From the NCBI GenBank assembly GCA_024709185.1, contig JANJXE010000128.1, positions 1 to 18,707 on the forward strand: a stretch of DNA of 18,707 nucleotides, given 5' to 3'. The notes under the pieces were generated by a model. That model worked only from the letters and a program-made list of their open reading frames with translations. It made no database searches and had not been told where the DNA came from. Each line of letters starts with the position of its first letter. The first letter of the stretch is position 1. The position numbers were made by a program, and so were the translations under genes. This DNA comes from Paludibacter sp. (GTDB lineage Bacteria > Bacteroidota > Bacteroidia > Bacteroidales > Paludibacteraceae). Of the stretch, positions 7,951 through 16,420 are shown in pieces.

Positions 7951-9073
7951 TCTGGCTTTTTTCGAATCCAGCCAGGGCTGCAAGGCTAAAAGGCAGTGCC
8001 ATTGTAAAATAGGTGATGTCGTACCGCGAACTGAACAATCCAGACTGAAAATCGTCGGAAATCATTCGGTGCAAAAAGGTTCCTGTGATAAAGACTATCA
8101 AAGTAACAGCAATAAACAGCGATAAGCGTTCCGGACTTTTTCTCCACAGCAACGAAAACGAAAGTAGCATTGCCAACAGCACTCCAATTTCAATCCACGA
8201 ACCCTGGCGCGTTTGAAGTACAAAAGGATTGTATTCGAAAAATACCAGACTATTCAAATCCCACAACAAAAAAGGAAGAAAACTCAGGGCGAATGTAACC
8301 AGTCCGGCGAGGGTAAACATCATGCGTTGTTTCCATCCGGTGGCTAAAAATTCAGGAAACAGGAAGATGAAAAACGGAATCACAATGGATAGCCGGGTTG
8401 AAAGCACCAGTCCACTGACGATGCCCGTAACCAATGGAGAATTATCAACGCTGACATCCCGTCGGTACCACCATCCCACGATTAAAAAACACAGGATGAA
8501 ATTGTAGATTAGGTCGCTGCGGACTGCCACTTCGTACCAGAAAGCCGGACTAAGCGCCAGTAGCAGAACAAACACAAATGCGCGGCGGTAATTTCCCAGG
8601 ATATAATTCAGCGATAGAACCAGAAGAATAAAAAATGCCGGCATCGCATACCCCACATCGCCCAACAGGTAAAAAGGCAGATGCACAAAATTCCATACGG
8701 GGAATGGCGAACCATAGCCTCCAAGGTGGGTTTGTGCCAGGTAGGGATAGTCTCCCGCAAGTAAATTTTGCAGGAAATGGGCAATGGCCGACCAGCGATC
8801 GACCTGCAACAGTTGGGGATCGATGAGTTGGTTCAAAACGATAATGGCAATAAGGACGAATCCCGACAGCACAAAAGTTTCGTACTTCAGGGGCCGGCGA
8901 AAAACGTTCGCCATCCAGCGGGGGGGGTATTGAATCAAGAGCCAGGTGCCTCCCGATATAAGCAGATATACAGCAAGTACAGCCTGAGGATGCAGGGGTG
9001 TACGCGTGAGGTATTTCAACAGGAAAAGACTGTTGATAAGTGCATATACCGCCACGCCCGCAACCCGTATCAT
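7940..9073 (-). CDS. Polytopic membrane protein, GT-C glycosyltransferase-like
   Basis: This is a 377-residue inner-membrane protein with about ten or eleven hydrophobic segments, roughly at 3-22, 30-48, 65-82, 143-159, 165-182, 190-203, 213-240, 252-270, 294-310, 317-334 and 354-369. The longest extramembrane loop (about 85-140) contains [15 protein letters not shown], and a [12 protein letters not shown] stretch. That layout recalls GT-C polyprenyl-phosphate sugar transferases (GT87/DUF2029-like), where an early loop carries acidic catalytic residues; Asp86, Asp92 and Asp108 are candidates. No family is certain. It starts 8 bp after porZ, behind an A/G-rich AAGGGAA, so it belongs to the rdgB-porZ unit. 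An 8-base C tract on the coding strand (plus-strand 8920-8927) falls at codons 49-52. Confidence 0.6.
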   Translation of the reverse strand: MIRVAGVAVYALINSLFLLKYLTRTPLHPQAVLAVYLLISGGTWLLIQYPPRWMANVFRRPLKYETFVLSGFVLIAIIVLNQLIDPQLLQVDRWSAIAHFLQNLLAGDYPYLAQTHLGGYGSPFPVWNFVHLPFYLLGDVGYAMPAFFILLVLSLNYILGNYRRAFVFVLLLALSPAFWYEVAVRSDLIYNFILCFLIVGWWYRRDVSVDNSPLVTGIVSGLVLSTRLSIVIPFFIFLFPEFLATGWKQRMMFTLAGLVTFALSFLPFLLWDLNSLVFFEYNPFVLQTRQGSWIEIGVLLAMLLSFSLLWRKSPERLSLFIAVTLIVFITGTFLHRMISDDFQSGLFSSRYDITYFTMALPFSLAALAGFEKSQTSV

Positions 9074-9081
9074 TTCCCTTG

Positions 9082-11415
9082 TCAGTTAATCACCATAATC
9101 TTGGTGATAGTACTCTGCGTTCCGTCCTCGCTTGCACAAATGGCCATGTAGATACCGGTGCTTACCTTACGTCCGTGAACATCTTTTCCATCCCAGGTAG
9201 CAAGGCTACCATTCGAGACGGTTTGATACACCAAATTTCCGTTGATGTCGGTAATTTTAACCTGAGTATTGTTAATGAGGCCGGTAATAGTAATAATCCC
9301 GTTGTAGTTTTCACGTACCGGATTCGGGTAAGCATACACATTATCGTACGCACCTGTTCCTTCCGAAGCATCACTCTGGTACGAGATCAAACCGTTACTG
9401 GTGCCAAAGAACACCTCACCGGTTACAGGATTGATTGACACCGAAATCACATTATCCGAAAGCAGAGGACTGTTGGTGGATGTAAAGTGACGTATGGTTT
9501 CCTGTCCGTTTTCCGACATCAGGTACACGCCCGATGTGCGGGTAGCAATCCATTTTCTGTTCGCACCATCGATGGCAATGGCCTGCACTACTTCATCCTT
9601 TAACAGGTAATCGGCCTGGTTGGTACCATCGTTGCGCGGAATTTTAACCCTCGAACAGGTATACCCCGGTTCGAAAGCCCTCGAGGTATTGTAAAACAAC
9701 AGAGGACCGATGTCGGTACCTACCCACACAACGCCGTTTTTGTCCTGTGCCATGCTGTAGAAAAATGCCGGGCGCAATTCGCTACCCACATTATCCACAT
9801 CGGCAAATTTATTCAGGAAAACACTTTTATCGTCGCTCTGATCGTCGAGTGTTCCGTTATCATCCCAAATTAAAAGACCTTGCGAATACCGAACCGAATT
9901 CAGCCATTTTTGCCGCGAATTTTGGTTGTTGATCATAATATTACCCAGAGTTGGATGGTTGGTGTTGGGATAATTCAGGGTTTTCCACTGGCCTTCCTTT
10001 GTCAGAATCTTAATCGCATTTGCATCAAACATATTACACAACCAAAGGTTTCCCTCTGCATCGTAGGTGGCACCATCCACACGCAGATATACGTAAGGGC
10101 TGGAGTTTATCACATTCACCAGCGGGCTGTTGGTGTGATTGTGCCACTTATAAAATCGTTCGTTACGGAATTCAAACAATCCATTGCCAAACGAAGTAAC
10201 AAAAAAGTGATTGGGGTCTGCCGGATTAACAGCAATACTGGAAAAGTCGACTACGGTCTGTTCAGGCACTTCCTGTTGTATCTGACTGATGTAATCGGTT
10301 GCATAGAGGTTTTTCCACTGACCGTTCTGATAAATCATTACAACGCCCTGGCGATAGTAGGGTTCGGTAGCTCTTCCTCCGGGAACCATAAACAATTTAT
10401 CGCCTGCAAATGTAATGAAATAAGGGAAATTATTGGCTGGTCCCATAGGCTTGAAATAGCTCAGTACCGGACTGTCACCGTTAGGCTTAGCCGAAATAAC
10501 ACCCTGGTCGACTCCGGCCAGCCAAAAGTTTTGTCTTTCCGGATCGTATTCCACATCCCGCGACGGGATAATCCGGCGTTCCATCAACTCCATTTTGTCG
10601 TTCAGCATTGTTATTGTCACCGAATTGTTGTTAATCAACAGATGATTACCCGAAACCGATACGGCCACAGCAGTGGGAGCCCCTGATAACTCTGTCCATG
10701 CATTTCCATCGGAAGTATGATAAATGCGACCTCCCCTTACGAGCATTAGTTTGCCGGCAAAAGAAAATATTTTGCTGATGTCACCTGATCCGGGAAGTTG
10801 CTGCACCGGGCTCCAGTACTCGTAGTTCACCAGCAGGAGCGGGCGCGTAGCATCGGCCGATAGCAGTTTGTTTTCGCTGACTGCATAAATACGATTGTTG
10901 TGTAAAGCAGTGGAAATCACTTTGGTTTCAGTACCTCCCTGTCCAATCACGTAGGTGTCTACAATTTCTTTTTTATCAAGGTTGATAAGCAAAATGCCAA
11001 AGTCGCACGAGAGATAAGCCTGTTTCTGATAAAAACTAACCTCGTTGATGCGTTTGCTGGCACTCATCTGCTTACGGAATAAGTCAGGAATGTTGTTTAC
11101 CCCGGCAGAGTGCATGATGTCTATATTTCCATTCGAATAAATAATCAGCAATTGATCATTGGAACGGTCGAATTCAATATGACTGATGTTGGCGTCATTG
11201 AGGCCACTCATTTTGCTATAGAACTCAATGTCTCCATCAGCTTTGCTCACCGAGAACAGGGAACCTTCGCTTACAGCATAGATTTTAGTTGCCGATTGAG
11301 CAATCTGGTTCACACTGTTGTAGGCCATGTGCGTGCGCCAACGTCCAATCACGTTCTGACTTTCTGCCCCTACAGCCAGGCTGATAAGTAGTATAAATAG
11401 AAAAAGTTTCTTCAT
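9082..11415 (-). CDS. porZ: PorZ-like T9SS beta-propeller protein with C-terminal sorting domain
   Basis: This 777-residue secreted protein has a signal peptide (about 1-20, AVGAESQ) followed by [14 protein letters not shown], the typical opening of the PorZ N-terminal propeller. Repeated short motifs of propeller blades run through 30-680 (for example [31 protein letters not shown]). The C-terminal 88 residues (690-777) form a type A sorting domain: YAYPNPV, then [20 protein letters not shown] and VSTGIYM. In Porphyromonas gingivalis PorZ (of nearly the same length) is part of the surface attachment complex with the PorU sortase and binds A-LPS. Its start overlaps the rdgB stop in ATGA. A general two-component-regulator propeller protein is the alternative, but the N-terminus and length favour PorZ. 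Confidence 0.82.
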   Translation of the reverse strand: MKKLFLFILLISLAVGAESQNVIGRWRTHMAYNSVNQIAQSATKIYAVSEGSLFSVSKADGDIEFYSKMSGLNDANISHIEFDRSNDQLLIIYSNGNIDIMHSAGVNNIPDLFRKQMSASKRINEVSFYQKQAYLSCDFGILLINLDKKEIVDTYVIGQGGTETKVISTALHNNRIYAVSENKLLSADATRPLLLVNYEYWSPVQQLPGSGDISKIFSFAGKLMLVRGGRIYHTSDGNAWTELSGAPTAVAVSVSGNHLLINNNSVTITMLNDKMELMERRIIPSRDVEYDPERQNFWLAGVDQGVISAKPNGDSPVLSYFKPMGPANNFPYFITFAGDKLFMVPGGRATEPYYRQGVVMIYQNGQWKNLYATDYISQIQQEVPEQTVVDFSSIAVNPADPNHFFVTSFGNGLFEFRNERFYKWHNHTNSPLVNVINSSPYVYLRVDGATYDAEGNLWLCNMFDANAIKILTKEGQWKTLNYPNTNHPTLGNIMINNQNSRQKWLNSVRYSQGLLIWDDNGTLDDQSDDKSVFLNKFADVDNVGSELRPAFFYSMAQDKNGVVWVGTDIGPLLFYNTSRAFEPGYTCSRVKIPRNDGTNQADYLLKDEVVQAIAIDGANRKWIATRTSGVYLMSENGQETIRHFTSTNSPLLSDNVISVSINPVTGEVFFGTSNGLISYQSDASEGTGAYDNVYAYPNPVRENYNGIITITGLINNTQVKITDINGNLVYQTVSNGSLATWDGKDVHGRKVSTGIYMAICASEDGTQSTITKIMVIN

Positions 11416-11990
11416 TTCTGTTGTAAATACTTGATTAATGCTTGTATAGCTAACGCCCGATGACTGATTTTATTTTTCACCCCGCTGCCCAGTTCTGCAA
11501 AAGTTTGTGAATATCCGTCGGGAACAAATACCGGATCGTAGCCAAAACCTGTAGTTCCCCTCGGTGTGTCAATGATACGGCCTTCAATTTTTCCTTCAAA
11601 ATAGCTGACCTTTCCTTCTTCAATGAGTGCAACCACCGTTCGGAAACGCGCTTTCCGGTTTTCTTTATCCTTCAGTTCTTCCAGCAACCTGGCGATATTA
11701 CGTTCCGAATTCTGATCTTCGCCGGCATACCGTGCCGAATACACCCCGGGACGGCCATTCAACGCCTCCACTTCCAGTCCGGTATCGTCGGCAAAACAAT
11801 CGTATCCGTACTTGTTATAGATGTGCTCCGCCTTCAGAAGGGCATTGCCTTCCAGCGTGTCGGCTGTTTCAGGAATATCATCAAAACAATCAATTTCTTT
11901 CAGACTAAGAATTTCAAGATGGCCTTTCAGTACTTCGCCAACCTCGTCAAGCTTATGACGATTGTTGGTTGCAAAAACTAATTTTCTCAT
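11412..11990 (-). CDS. rdgB: XTP/dITP diphosphatase (RdgB/HAM1 family)
   Basis: This enzyme of 192 residues hydrolyses non-canonical purine triphosphates (ITP, dITP, XTP) and so keeps inosine and xanthine out of DNA and RNA. Motifs: [12 protein letters not shown] (6-17), [10 protein letters not shown] (45-54), FADDTGLEV (66-74) with catalytic Asp69, [10 protein letters not shown] (81-90), [10 protein letters not shown], and SHRALAI near the end. The start was set at the ATG ending at 11990, where the protein opens [10 protein letters not shown] as in relatives. An ATG two codons earlier (11996) is possible. The frame can be extended to a TTG at 12017, but that TTG lies inside the -7 promoter box and cannot be the start. 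The stop overlaps the porZ start (ATGA), implying coupling. Confidence 0.94.
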   Translation of the reverse strand: MRKLVFATNNRHKLDEVGEVLKGHLEILSLKEIDCFDDIPETADTLEGNALLKAEHIYNKYGYDCFADDTGLEVEALNGRPGVYSARYAGEDQNSERNIARLLEELKDKENRKARFRTVVALIEEGKVSYFEGKIEGRIIDTPRGTTGFGYDPVFVPDGYSQTFAELGSGVKNKISHRALAIQALIKYLQQK

Positions 11991-12014
11991 ATACATATCA
12001 CTTTCAAATGAAGG

Positions 12015-12022
12015 CAAAGATA
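12015..12022 (-). promoter_or_regulatory. Bacteroidetes -7 box for rdgB-porZ-GT-C
   Basis: TATCTTTG on the minus strand is an exact TAnnTTTG match, 24 bp before the chosen rdgB start. It is the only good match in this 133-bp divergent gap for the leftward unit. Its last three bases form the TTG that would otherwise extend rdgB, which decides the start codon choice. Confidence 0.5.
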
Positions 12023-12073
12023 CTAAATATCATTTATACATAAGGATATCCATACTTCAATGGAAAAAATTTG

Positions 12074-12081
12074 TATTTTTG
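12074..12081 (+). promoter_or_regulatory. Bacteroidetes -7 box for the NSS transporter unit
   Basis: TATTTTTG is an exact TAnnTTTG match, 42 bp before the transporter ATG in the same AT-rich divergent region. The predicted leader would be about 35 nt. No clear -33 TTTG was found at the usual distance. Confidence 0.5.
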
Positions 12082-12123
12082 TAACTTAAAACAGTATTTA
12101 CAGTTCAACTTGTTATAAAAAGG

Positions 12124-13488
12124 ATGTCGAAACAAAACAGAATTAATTTCAGCAGTAAACTGGCCGTTGTTGCAGCAGCAGCAGGTTCGGCAGTTGGTTT
12201 GGGTAATATATGGCGGTTTCCCTATGAGTTGGGTCAATACGGTGGAGCAGCATTTTTATTTTTTTACGTCCTTTTTGTCATTGTTATGGGGTTCCCCATT
12301 ATGCTCTCAGAATTTGCTATTGGCCGCGCCGGACAGTCGAATGCGGTAGGTTCGTTCCGAAAACTCGATCCAAAAGGGAAATGGTGGCTGATTGGAGTGA
12401 TGGGCGTGATTACCGCCTTTCTGATTATGGGTTTTTATTCGGTGGTATCGGGATGGACGCTTGAATACATCTATCAGGCCGTTACCAATCAGTTTTCAGG
12501 TAAGGATTCCATAACGCTGGCCGCTAATTTTTCCGAATTCAGCAGCGATAGTGTACGCCCTGTATTGTGGGCTGTGCTGGTCATGGTTATTACTGCCGCT
12601 ATAATCCTGTTGGGTGTTAAAGACGGGATTGAAAAAAGCACTAAGTTTATGATGCCCCTGTTGTTTATTATTATCATTGCCATGGGGATCCGATCGGTAA
12701 CACTACCCGGTGGACTGGAAGGACTTCGCTTTTTGTTTCATCCTGATTTTAGTAAGATAAACTCATCGGTTTTACTGAGTGCCATGGGACAGGCCTTCTT
12801 CTCACTTAGTCTGGGGATGGGATGTATGATCACCTATGGCTCGTATGTGAATAAGAAAAACAAATTAAGCCATACCGTTACCGAAGTAACTATCCTTGAT
12901 TCTTTGGTGGCTGTGTTGGCGGCGGTAGTGATATTTCCGGCTGCTTTCGCGGTGGGAATTAATCCTGGGCAGGGTCCTGAGCTGGTGTTTATTACGCTAC
13001 CCAATGTATTTTCCAATTTGCCGGGTGGACAATTCTGGGCAATTTTGTTCTTTATCCTCCTTTTTGTGGCAGCATTAACATCCCTTATTTCTTTGATGGA
13101 AGTAGTGGTAGCCTTTGTTACCGAGCAATTTAAAATGAAGCGTGTTCCGGTAACAATTTCAGTTACATTGGCTGTACTCGTGTTTAGTGTAATGTCATCA
13201 CTTTCCTTTGGTGCCTGGAAGGATGTGACTATCTTTGGAATGACCTTTTTTGATTTATTTGATAACATTACGTCCAAGGTATTTATGCCACTGGGAGGCT
13301 TGCTAATTACCTTGTTTGCAGGGTGGGTGATGCCCCTGAATTCTCTTAAACAGGAGGTAAGTAATAATGGTTCCTTACAAGTGAAGTGGTTTGGCATCTA
13401 TCTTATAATAATCAGATACGTGGCTCCACTGGGAATTTTGCTGGTGTTACTTAACCAGTTGGGAGTGAGTAAGTGGATCGGTTTGTAA
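12124..13488 (+). CDS. Sodium-dependent transporter, NSS (SLC6/LeuT-MhsT) family
   Basis: This 454-residue inner-membrane symporter probably imports an amino acid with sodium. The family signature of TM1 is clear: AGSAVGLGNIWRFPYE at about 20-35, with the unwound Na1/Na2 and substrate-binding segment. The TM6 region reads AMGQAFFSLSLGMGCM, also characteristic. The hydrophobic pattern and length fit an 11-TM MhsT-type protein (about 450 residues) rather than the 12-TM LeuT type (about 510). The substrate cannot be read from the sequence. It starts a plus-strand unit, with the DUF3316-like gene 24 bp downstream, and is divergent from rdgB. Confidence 0.94.
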   Translation: MSKQNRINFSSKLAVVAAAAGSAVGLGNIWRFPYELGQYGGAAFLFFYVLFVIVMGFPIMLSEFAIGRAGQSNAVGSFRKLDPKGKWWLIGVMGVITAFLIMGFYSVVSGWTLEYIYQAVTNQFSGKDSITLAANFSEFSSDSVRPVLWAVLVMVITAAIILLGVKDGIEKSTKFMMPLLFIIIIAMGIRSVTLPGGLEGLRFLFHPDFSKINSSVLLSAMGQAFFSLSLGMGCMITYGSYVNKKNKLSHTVTEVTILDSLVAVLAAVVIFPAAFAVGINPGQGPELVFITLPNVFSNLPGGQFWAILFFILLFVAALTSLISLMEVVVAFVTEQFKMKRVPVTISVTLAVLVFSVMSSLSFGAWKDVTIFGMTFFDLFDNITSKVFMPLGGLLITLFAGWVMPLNSLKQEVSNNGSLQVKWFGIYLIIIRYVAPLGILLVLLNQLGVSKWIGL

Positions 13489-13512
13489 GAATGTGTTTTC
13501 TGAAAGTAGTTC

Positions 13513-14403
13513 ATGAGAAAAGGTTTTCTGATTAGTCTATGTGTGTTGCTCTCCGGTGCCGGGCTCGTAAAGGCTCAGTTGCCCGACACGACGGTGTATC
13601 CGCTATCAACGATTAATCATCGTGCCGGAATCAGTTTTTTACAACTGCACGATCCGTATCTCTCCTCCTTGCTCTATTCAGGAGCTGGTATGCGGATGGA
13701 GATTACCGCTCATCGTTTTATTACTACCGATAGAGGGGTTTCTTCGTTGTTGCAGATTCCTAAAGGCGAACCGGGTCTTTCGACATTGCTTCGCCTCTCC
13801 GGCGTTGTGGCCACTACTAAAAATCCGGCTTCTACAGCCTCAGTCAATTACATGGGAGGAAATCTCACCTGGGGACTGAATTATCATTACCGTAAAATTG
13901 ACAATATGGTGATGCTTGCGGGTGCAGCTGTCGATGGCGAGTTTGGGGTGAAGCAAAACAGTCGTAATATTAACAATCCGGTGAATATGGATATAGCTCT
14001 TAATCTGAATGCAATGCTGGGTGTACGCTATTTTCTACAAACCAGGAAGCGGGTTATTCAACTTAACGGCGTTTACGAAATGCCCCTGGTGGGATTGATG
14101 TTCGTTCCCTATCCGGGATTGAGTTATTACGAACTGTATACCTCCGGACGCATCGGCGAAGCATTGTTTTTTAGTTCGCTTCACAACCGTCAGGGAAATA
14201 AACTGGCTCTGTCGGTCGATTTTCCCTTGCGGACCATCACTCTGCATGCCGGCTGGCGATTTCAGCATCTGAAATACCAGGGTAGCGGACCGGTTTTCGT
14301 ACGCGATGAGCATGCGCTAATGTTGGGCATTACCTACGATATATTCAGAAGTTCGGGCCGGAAGTCGCGTTTCCCGTCAAATTATATCCGATCCATGTAC
14401 TAA
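13513..14403 (+). CDS. DUF3316-like secreted protein of unknown function
   Basis: This is a 296-residue protein with a signal peptide (hydrophobic about 5-19, cleavage near VKAQ). The start of the mature part reads INHRAGISFLQLHDPYLSS followed by LYSGAGMRMEI, which resembles from memory the opening of the Bacteroidetes DUF3316 family (a LDTYLSP-like motif then a short TG-R segment). Most of the rest alternates polar and hydrophobic residues (for example TLHAGWRFQHLKYQG and HALMLGITYDIF), suggesting antiparallel beta strands and possibly an outer-membrane barrel or envelope beta protein. There is no lipobox. The function of the family is not known. It lies 24 bp after the transporter and 10 bp before the S41 peptidase gene, so the three are likely co-transcribed. 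Confidence 0.65.
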   Translation: MRKGFLISLCVLLSGAGLVKAQLPDTTVYPLSTINHRAGISFLQLHDPYLSSLLYSGAGMRMEITAHRFITTDRGVSSLLQIPKGEPGLSTLLRLSGVVATTKNPASTASVNYMGGNLTWGLNYHYRKIDNMVMLAGAAVDGEFGVKQNSRNINNPVNMDIALNLNAMLGVRYFLQTRKRVIQLNGVYEMPLVGLMFVPYPGLSYYELYTSGRIGEALFFSSLHNRQGNKLALSVDFPLRTITLHAGWRFQHLKYQGSGPVFVRDEHALMLGITYDIFRSSGRKSRFPSNYIRSMY

Positions 14404-14413
14404 ACAGGAAGAT

Positions 14414-15427
14414 ATGAAATCAACATACATTAGTTACTCCCTTTTTCTCATTTTGCTGTTGAGCTCCTGCCTCGATCAGCCGGAAAAGATGGGCAATACC
14501 TACCGGAACAATTTCGAGAGTCTGTGGCGTATTATTGATACGCAATACTGTTTTTTGGATGAAAAAAAGATTAACTGGGATTCGATCTATTCTGTGTACA
14601 ATGCCCGTCTGGGTACCGATACTGTAAGCGAGCTGGCCTTTTTCGATGCTATGGGTGAGATGCTGGCCGAACTCCGCGACGGTCATGTAAATTTGTACTC
14701 TTCCTTCGACCGCAGCCGTTACTGGAAATGGTTTACCGATTATCCATCCAACTTCAGTTCCGCTATCATCAACTCGCACCGCTACCTGAGTGTCAATTTC
14801 CGGCAGGCGGGGGGGCTCCGGTATCAACGTATTGCAGGCGATTCGGTGGGGTATATTTACTACAGCAGTTTCAGCGATTCGTTTTCGAATACCAATATGT
14901 CGTACATTCTGAAGTATTTTGAAGAGTGCCGCGGCATTATCATTGATGTACGAAGCAATGGGGGCGGTTCGGCTTCCTTATCAGAACAATTTGCATCCTA
15001 CTTTTTCCCCCGCGATACTGTGAGTATTTATATGCGCCACAAGACAGGTCCGGGGCACAGCGACTTTTCGGAGCCTGTGGCATTGCCCACCAAAGCGGGC
15101 AAAATTCAATATACCCGTCCGGTAGTGGTGCTGGCCAATCGCGGCTCCTATTCGGCTACTAATATGTTCATTACCCGGATGAAAGATGCCCCCAATACCA
15201 CTATACTTGGCGATTTGAGCGGTGGTGGCGGCGGATTGCCAGCTTCCAATGAGCTTCCCAATGGTTGGTTGGTACGTTTTTCCTCCAGCCCTATGTTCGA
15301 TGGCCGTATGCAGCACATCGAATTTGGAATTGAACCCGATATAAAGGTAATGCTCAATCCTGATGATGTTGCAAAGGGGGAAGATACACTGATAGAGGCA
15401 GCAGTGGCACTAATCGGTACTAAATAA
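14414..15427 (+). CDS. S41-family peptidase lipoprotein without a PDZ domain
   Basis: This 337-residue protein has a lipoprotein signal with the lipobox LLSSC and lipidated Cys19. An N-terminal helical part (about 25-88) is followed by LRDGH with His91, then directly by the tail-specific-protease core: GIIIDVRSNGGG (174-185), NRGSYSATN with the probable nucleophile Ser247, and LGDLSGGGGG (265-274). No PDZ domain fits between the two parts. The Lys used by CtpA/Prc enzymes near the GEKTFGKG position is replaced (GDLSGG), so a tricorn-like Ser-His-Glu mechanism with His91 is likelier than a Ser-Lys dyad. This form is familiar among Bacteroidetes envelope S41 proteins. An AGGAAG element precedes the ATG. 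The substrate is unknown. Confidence 0.88.
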   Translation: MKSTYISYSLFLILLLSSCLDQPEKMGNTYRNNFESLWRIIDTQYCFLDEKKINWDSIYSVYNARLGTDTVSELAFFDAMGEMLAELRDGHVNLYSSFDRSRYWKWFTDYPSNFSSAIINSHRYLSVNFRQAGGLRYQRIAGDSVGYIYYSSFSDSFSNTNMSYILKYFEECRGIIIDVRSNGGGSASLSEQFASYFFPRDTVSIYMRHKTGPGHSDFSEPVALPTKAGKIQYTRPVVVLANRGSYSATNMFITRMKDAPNTTILGDLSGGGGGLPASNELPNGWLVRFSSSPMFDGRMQHIEFGIEPDIKVMLNPDDVAKGEDTLIEAAVALIGTK

Positions 15428-15491
15428 GTCGGAACCAGTTATTATTTTCGGACTGAGACCAACAGTCCACCAATCAACAACATAATTATAT

Positions 15492-16043
15492 ATGCAAATA
15501 ATTCGCAAACTTCGCATTACTGAGCTCGACAGGCTTACACCTGAAGAGTTTCAATCGGCTCCGAAAACCCCTTTTGTGGTGGTGCTCGACAACGTTCGCA
15601 GTATGCACAATATCGGTTCGGTATTTCGCACCTGCGATGCTTTCCGGGCTGAAGCGGTGTACCTGTGTGGTATCAGCTCCACACCTCCGCATCCCGAGAT
15701 TCACAAAACCGGTCTGGGTGCCGAGGATGTCGTGAGTTGGAAGTATTTCGAAGAAACGCAACAGGCTATAGAAGAACTACATGCGAAAGACTATACGGTG
15801 TATGCCATTGAACTTGCCGAAGGAAGTGTAAAGTTACCTGCACTTCGGTTGAAAGATAACGAAAAGCTGGCGGTGGTACTCGGCCACGAAGTGAAGGGAG
15901 TGCAACAGTCCGTAATCGATGCCTGTGACGGATGCATCGAGATCCCTCAGTTTGGGACCAAGCATTCGCTGAATGTAAGCGTAACGGCCGGAATAATTAT
16001 ATGGGAAATTTTTAAACAACTGAACAATGGACTGGAGAGATAA
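15492..16043 (+). CDS. SpoU/TrmH-family RNA 2'-O-methyltransferase
   Basis: This 183-residue SPOUT methyltransferase probably methylates a ribose 2'-OH in tRNA or rRNA with S-adenosylmethionine. The three family motifs are present: NIGSVFRTCDAF (40-51) with the conserved Asn40 and Arg46, LGHEVKGV (130-137), and IPQFGTKHSLNVSVTAGI (151-168), which forms the knotted SAM site. There is no separate N-terminal L30e-like substrate-binding domain, so it resembles the minimal TrmH/TrmL size class. The target RNA cannot be deduced. Its 3' end overlaps the next gene by 17 bp. It begins 64 bp after the S41 gene; a 6-bp hairpin without a T-run lies in that gap. Confidence 0.92.
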   Translation: MQIIRKLRITELDRLTPEEFQSAPKTPFVVVLDNVRSMHNIGSVFRTCDAFRAEAVYLCGISSTPPHPEIHKTGLGAEDVVSWKYFEETQQAIEELHAKDYTVYAIELAEGSVKLPALRLKDNEKLAVVLGHEVKGVQQSVIDACDGCIEIPQFGTKHSLNVSVTAGIIIWEIFKQLNNGLER

Positions 16044-16362
16044 ATTAAATGCGCTGAAGGTGGAACTGCCGGAGGGAGAAGTGGAAACAAACGACGCACC
16101 TGAAACTAAAATAGCCGATAAAAAGCAAAAAGAGCCTTTACGCATCGAGCTCGACAAGCGCAAGGGAAAACCTTCGACCCTGATTACCGACTTCATGGGA
16201 AGCGACGATGAATTAAAAGAACTTACCCGTCTTCTCAAGGTAAAATGCAGTGCCGGTGGCTCCTGCCGCGATGGCGAAATTCTTATTCAGGGCGATTTTC
16301 GCAAAAAAACAGCCGAAACCCTGGTGGATCTCGGCTATAAAATTAAACGAATTAATTTTTAA
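16027..16362 (+). CDS. SUI1/eIF1-like translation initiation protein (YciH type)
   Basis: This is a 111-residue protein with a charged, flexible N-terminus (about 1-35, rich in Asp, Glu and Lys) and a C-terminal SUI1 domain (about 38-110). The domain is recognised by LRIELDKRKGKPSTLI, then the central LKVKCSAGGSCRDGEILIQGDF and the closing LGYKIKRINF. In E. coli the homologue YciH affects initiation fidelity and behaves like an eIF1 relative; it occurs in only part of the bacteria. Its ATG lies inside the 3' end of the SpoU methyltransferase gene (17-bp overlap, different frame), so translation is probably coupled and both genes share an mRNA. The start is supported by the MDWRDKL opening, which, from memory, resembles Bacteroidetes relatives. 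Confidence 0.9.
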   Translation: MDWRDKLNALKVELPEGEVETNDAPETKIADKKQKEPLRIELDKRKGKPSTLITDFMGSDDELKELTRLLKVKCSAGGSCRDGEILIQGDFRKKTAETLVDLGYKIKRINF

Positions 16363-16384
16363 TGAAATACTGCTAAGCCGCACC

Positions 16385-16416
16385 CATTAATCATTAAACA
16401 TTAATCATTTATCATT
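16385..16416. repeat. AT-rich tandem CATTAATCATT copies
   Basis: The 11-base unit CATTAATCATT occurs at 16385-16395 and 16399-16409, followed by a shortened TATCATT at 16410-16416. It fills most of the 58-bp convergent gap between the SUI1 gene and korB. It has no strong hairpin and no T-run that would suggest an intrinsic terminator on either strand. Its function is unclear. Confidence 0.5.
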
Positions 16417-16420
16417 CTCT

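Noticed and set aside
9880..10686. 268-codon plus-strand open frame opposite porZ
   Set aside because: Antisense shadow of the PorZ coding frame; no domain or signal sequence.
15450..15468. Hairpin GGACTG/CAGTCC between the S41 and SpoU genes
   Set aside because: Six-bp stem without a T-run on either strand; not enough to call a terminator or regulator.
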